A stretch of 64,000 nt of DNA, from NCBI RefSeq assembly GCF_000379765.1, contig NZ_KB903430.1, forward strand, positions 158,945 through 222,944. The letters run 5' to 3'. The notes under the pieces are model-generated. The model did not search any database and was not told the DNA's origin. It saw only the letters and a program-made list of their open reading frames with translations. Below are positions 61,376-64,000 of this stretch, piece by piece (the first letter of the stretch is position 1; the number at the start of each line of letters is the position of its first letter). A program made the position numbers and the translations under genes. Source of the stretch: Flexithrix dorotheae DSM 6795. Lineage in GTDB: Bacteria > Bacteroidota > Bacteroidia > Cytophagales > Flammeovirgaceae.

Positions 61376-62515
61376 TTAATCAATTCTATTATACTTTTTC
61401 ATTATTTCTATTACCTCATCTACGGGAAGCCCCTCAACTTTATGGTTGTTTTTGCCAGTCATGGTTTTCCCGGCAAAAAGGGAATTGATTATAGCTTCCT
61501 CTGTGGCCTCAATAGTAGCCAGAAAAAGTGGAGTCATTTCATCATTTCGCAACACCTCCATTTTATTCGTCCGCGAATCTGAAGCATAGGGAATCCTCAG
61601 ATTTTCTGCGGTTGAAACAGCGATTACATAATCTCCACTACCATTTGAGGCAACACCTCCCGTTTTTGCAAGTCCCAGCATCGCCCTTTTCGCAATTCTT
61701 TTTAAATTTCTTGAGCTTAAGGGAGCATCAGTCATCACCACTATCATGCAGGAACCATCTGCTGAATTCTCTATTTTATCTTTAAATGGATAATTCTCTA
61801 ATTCAACCGCTATGGGCACTCCATTAATTTCTAAAACTCCACCAAAATTGGTTTGAACAATTACCCCAACTGTATACCCTCCAAAGTCTTTGGGAATAAT
61901 CCGTGAGGCAGTTCCAATTCCCCCCTTATAACCAAAACAAACAGTTCCTGTTCCGGCCCCTACAGCACCTTCCTCCACTGGCCCACCTTTGGCATTATTG
62001 ATGGCCTCCAACACATCAGATTCTTTTACATGCCGGCCTCTGATGTCATTCAAACCTCCATCATTAGTTTCTCCAACTATAGAATTGACTGAACTTACCC
62101 GTTCATTATCCTCTAGTGAAAGGGTATAAGAAATTAAGGCATTTGAAGCTGCAGGCACACTCAGGGTGTTGGTGAGCACAATGGGCGTTTCAATATTTCC
62201 CAATTCTTCCACCTGGGAATAACCAGCCAACTTTCCAAAACCGTTTCCAATATAAATAGCCGCAGGAAGTTTCTCCTGAAATATATTTCCTGAATGGGGG
62301 ATTATGGCAGTTACTCCGGTTCTTATACTATCCCCGGCAATAAGTGTTTTATGTCCTACTTTCACCCCGGGCACATCTGTAATGGCATTTGCCTTTCCTG
62401 TATTCAATACACCTATTTTTATCCCGAAATCCCGGCATCTCCTGGATTGAGCAGTTCCCTGATCACAAAAAAATGCAACCATTAAACAGGTAAGAAAGTA
62501 ATGAAGGATTTTCAT
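61376..62515 (-). CDS. P1-family (DmpA-like) aminopeptidase
   Basis: A 379-residue secreted P1 peptidase; the signal peptide ends DQGTAQ. Family blocks are ANAITDVPGVKVGHKTLIAG, GGLNDIRGRHVKESDVLEA and GAGTGTVCFGYKGGIGTASR. The autoproteolysis site that frees the N-terminal nucleophile is the Gly-Ser in ADGSCMIVVMTDAPLSSRN. NGSGDYVIAVSTA closes the fold. Such enzymes are L-aminopeptidases/D-esterases of peptides or beta-peptides. It is the first gene of the three-gene group with DUF6265 and the serine hydrolase. Confidence 0.93.
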   Translation of the reverse strand: MKILHYFLTCLMVAFFCDQGTAQSRRCRDFGIKIGVLNTGKANAITDVPGVKVGHKTLIAGDSIRTGVTAIIPHSGNIFQEKLPAAIYIGNGFGKLAGYSQVEELGNIETPIVLTNTLSVPAASNALISYTLSLEDNERVSSVNSIVGETNDGGLNDIRGRHVKESDVLEAINNAKGGPVEEGAVGAGTGTVCFGYKGGIGTASRIIPKDFGGYTVGVIVQTNFGGVLEINGVPIAVELENYPFKDKIENSADGSCMIVVMTDAPLSSRNLKRIAKRAMLGLAKTGGVASNGSGDYVIAVSTAENLRIPYASDSRTNKMEVLRNDEMTPLFLATIEATEEAIINSLFAGKTMTGKNNHKVEGLPVDEVIEIMKKYNRID

Positions 62516-62653
62516 TTCAATAAAATTAGAAGAACAAAAAAAGTGATTAAGAGAGTGGTTTTGGAATAGGTGATGTGAAAGACCTAAAACTAAGTCTGGT
62601 TTTCCAGTTAACCAAAGATTTAGAAAAAAACTGATGGTTATTTGCTTCTAAAA

Positions 62654-63301
62654 TCAGGCAGCCATCGCCTTTTCTATGTTTTTCTTCCTTCTGTTAATTC
62701 TCATGGTCATATACCATCTTACGAGTCTAAAAACTCCCTGAATAGAAATTCCAATCACCTTTTCCTTAAGAAACTTTCTAAATAAAAGGGAGGCACTTAA
62801 CACTGCTCCTGAAATAATGGCATTTACCTCATCTGGATTAAGAGACAGTTCAAACAATGGTTTAAAGTTCAACAAAATCAGGAAAATATCGATAAACCTG
62901 CTTAAAAATAAGGCCCCACCATTAATTTCGATAAGACGGTCATGAATGTTATTCTGATGTGTTTGAAATTTTTCCCCAACCAGTTTCCGCCAGGCTTTAT
63001 CATTGGGAAACACCCCGACATTAGGGATATAGTTTACAATGTCACCGTCAAGTTGGATATTGGTACGGAAAGCAAAATCTGTTTCATTATAGGAAAAAGG
63101 GGTTCTTATTTCAAAACTTCCATATTTAAAAATCTCTTTGAATAACTGATACATTTTTATGGGAATCACCAGAATGTTGATGATCCTTCTGGGCTCATTC
63201 ATTAACTCCACGGCCAGCATTTTTAGCCACTGTATGGTAGTTAAATCTTTACCAGTAAGGTCCTGAGAGGATTTGTATGGACGATTTTCAACCTTTGTCA
63301 T
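62654..63301 (-). CDS. Unknown protein, 215 residues, membrane-associated
   Basis: No family is recognised. ATG 63,301 is chosen over the TTG at 63,310. A hydrophobic segment lies near the N-terminal third (IINILVIPIKMYQLF), and another near FLSRFIDIFLILLNF; the C-terminus is strongly basic (RINRRKKNIEKAM). The central FRTNIQLDGDIVNYIPN resembles TIVQIDGDITNYLSKQF of the gene just upstream, with which it overlaps by 14 bp. The two probably work together or are paralogues. Confidence 0.7.
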   Translation of the reverse strand: MTKVENRPYKSSQDLTGKDLTTIQWLKMLAVELMNEPRRIINILVIPIKMYQLFKEIFKYGSFEIRTPFSYNETDFAFRTNIQLDGDIVNYIPNVGVFPNDKAWRKLVGEKFQTHQNNIHDRLIEINGGALFLSRFIDIFLILLNFKPLFELSLNPDEVNAIISGAVLSASLLFRKFLKEKVIGISIQGVFRLVRWYMTMRINRRKKNIEKAMAA

Positions 63302-63974
63302 CTTTGTCAAAAATCTTATTGAATGCCCTGCCCGCTAGTTTGGAGATGGTTTCAAAAAGTCTCGACCAGATTCTGGTACCTGATTCTGTGGAATCGTGAT
63401 GTAAATTAAGCACCACCGCTCTCAAGGCAGGCTCCAAATCAATGAATTGTTTCGACAGGTAATTAGTAATGTCTCCATCAATCTGTACAATGGTCTGCAA
63501 CAGGATTTTTTGTGTACCAATTTCCCATGCCTTCCTTAAAATAGTGACCTGGTCAGGAGCAAGCTGCATATCGGGAATTTTATTGATCTCATTCAGGTCA
63601 ATATCGTTATTCCATTTCTCACTTTCTTTATGACTTGGGTGAAAACCAGTTACAGCATCAAGGTCATCAGGCGCTACTTTTTGTTCGTGGGGCCCCACCC
63701 CAAATTCTTTTCTTCTTACTTTAAAAATCCCAATTATGGCACTACTATGCCTTATAATTCTGGTAAGAATTTTAATTCTTTCTTTGAGTTTCTCTTTTAA
63801 TTCCTCGTTATCAGCAGCTTCTAATCGCTTGTTATAATATTCAACCCCATTTCTGGCAAAGTCCAAAATTTCTGCAAATGAATATTCCCCTCCATAGCAC
63901 CAGGTGAACACTCCAAAGTTTTTTCCCTTGGGAGGAGCTATTCCCGGATTATGCCCCAGGCCATATTCAATCAT
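63288..63974 (-). CDS. Unknown protein, at least 228 residues (start may lie outside window)
   Basis: No family is recognised. The first ATG is at 63,974, but the frame remains open to the window edge (VASTYRDKM precedes it), so the true start may be further upstream. It is charged and mostly helical, with no signal peptide from this start. Visible blocks are GVFTWCYGGEYSFAEILDFA, LKERIKILTRIIRHSSAIIG and VQIDGDITNYL. It overlaps the next gene by 14 bp. A link between the two is clear, a function is not. Confidence 0.68.
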   Translation of the reverse strand: MIEYGLGHNPGIAPPKGKNFGVFTWCYGGEYSFAEILDFARNGVEYYNKRLEAADNEELKEKLKERIKILTRIIRHSSAIIGIFKVRRKEFGVGPHEQKVAPDDLDAVTGFHPSHKESEKWNNDIDLNEINKIPDMQLAPDQVTILRKAWEIGTQKILLQTIVQIDGDITNYLSKQFIDLEPALRAVVLNLHHDSTESGTRIWSRLFETISKLAGRAFNKIFDKDDKG

Positions 63975-64000
63975 TTTGTCCCGGTAAGTAGAAGCTACAT

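Overview
The window is about 64 kb of low-GC DNA from a member of the Bacteroidota. The evidence is two SusC/SusD pairs, a hybrid two-component regulator, many SPII lipoproteins, and promoters of the TTTG-N18-20-TAnnTTTG type. A free-living, probably marine, Cytophagales-type bacterium fits best, because the first 33 kb are a large polysaccharide utilization locus (PUL) with sulfatases. Genus and species cannot be read from the window.

Region 1 (1-32,750, all minus strand) is the PUL. In transcription order it runs: hybrid two-component system, SusC, SusD, GH88 unsaturated uronyl hydrolase, GH29 fucosidase, parallel beta-helix/PDZ protein, second GH29, DUF1961 protein, beta-helix protein, heparinase II/III-type lyase, sulfatase, second heparinase-type lyase, three more sulfatases, an alpha/beta-hydrolase esterase, and an MFS sugar porter cut by the window edge. 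Together these predict uptake and breakdown of a sulfated glycan containing fucose and uronic acid, possibly acylated. The lyases would make unsaturated oligosaccharides, GH88 would remove the unsaturated uronate, the GH29 enzymes fucose, the sulfatases sulfate and the esterase acyl groups. The exact glycan is not known.

Region 2 (about 32,970-40,823) is an accessory island beside tRNA-Thr(TGT). It holds a LysR/azoreductase pair, unknown proteins, a VOC/HxlR pair, a serine hydrolase and a NADAR protein. Five minus-strand genes are each followed directly by a copy of one interspersed repeat. Three copies carry an integron-like RYYYAAC core next to an imperfect hairpin. Two decayed tyrosine-recombinase genes lie in the same interval. 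This looks like a decaying gene-cassette array and is the most unusual feature seen.

Region 3 (41,043-53,369) holds nth (lacking two iron-sulfur ligands), a DUF4097 repeat protein, a nucleoside transporter, a second SusC/SusD pair without enzymes, and a PIG-L deacetylase/XylR-like regulator operon. A perfect 20-bp inverted repeat lies in a 1.2 kb gap between the second SusC and the regulator.

Region 4 (53,801-64,000) looks like ordinary chromosome: a PspB-like membrane protein, an SRPBCC protein, a Rossmann/DUF2520 protein, a seven-LysM protein, an O-methyltransferase, a STAS-like protein, a serine hydrolase, a DUF6265 protein, a P1 peptidase and two related unknown proteins at the edge.
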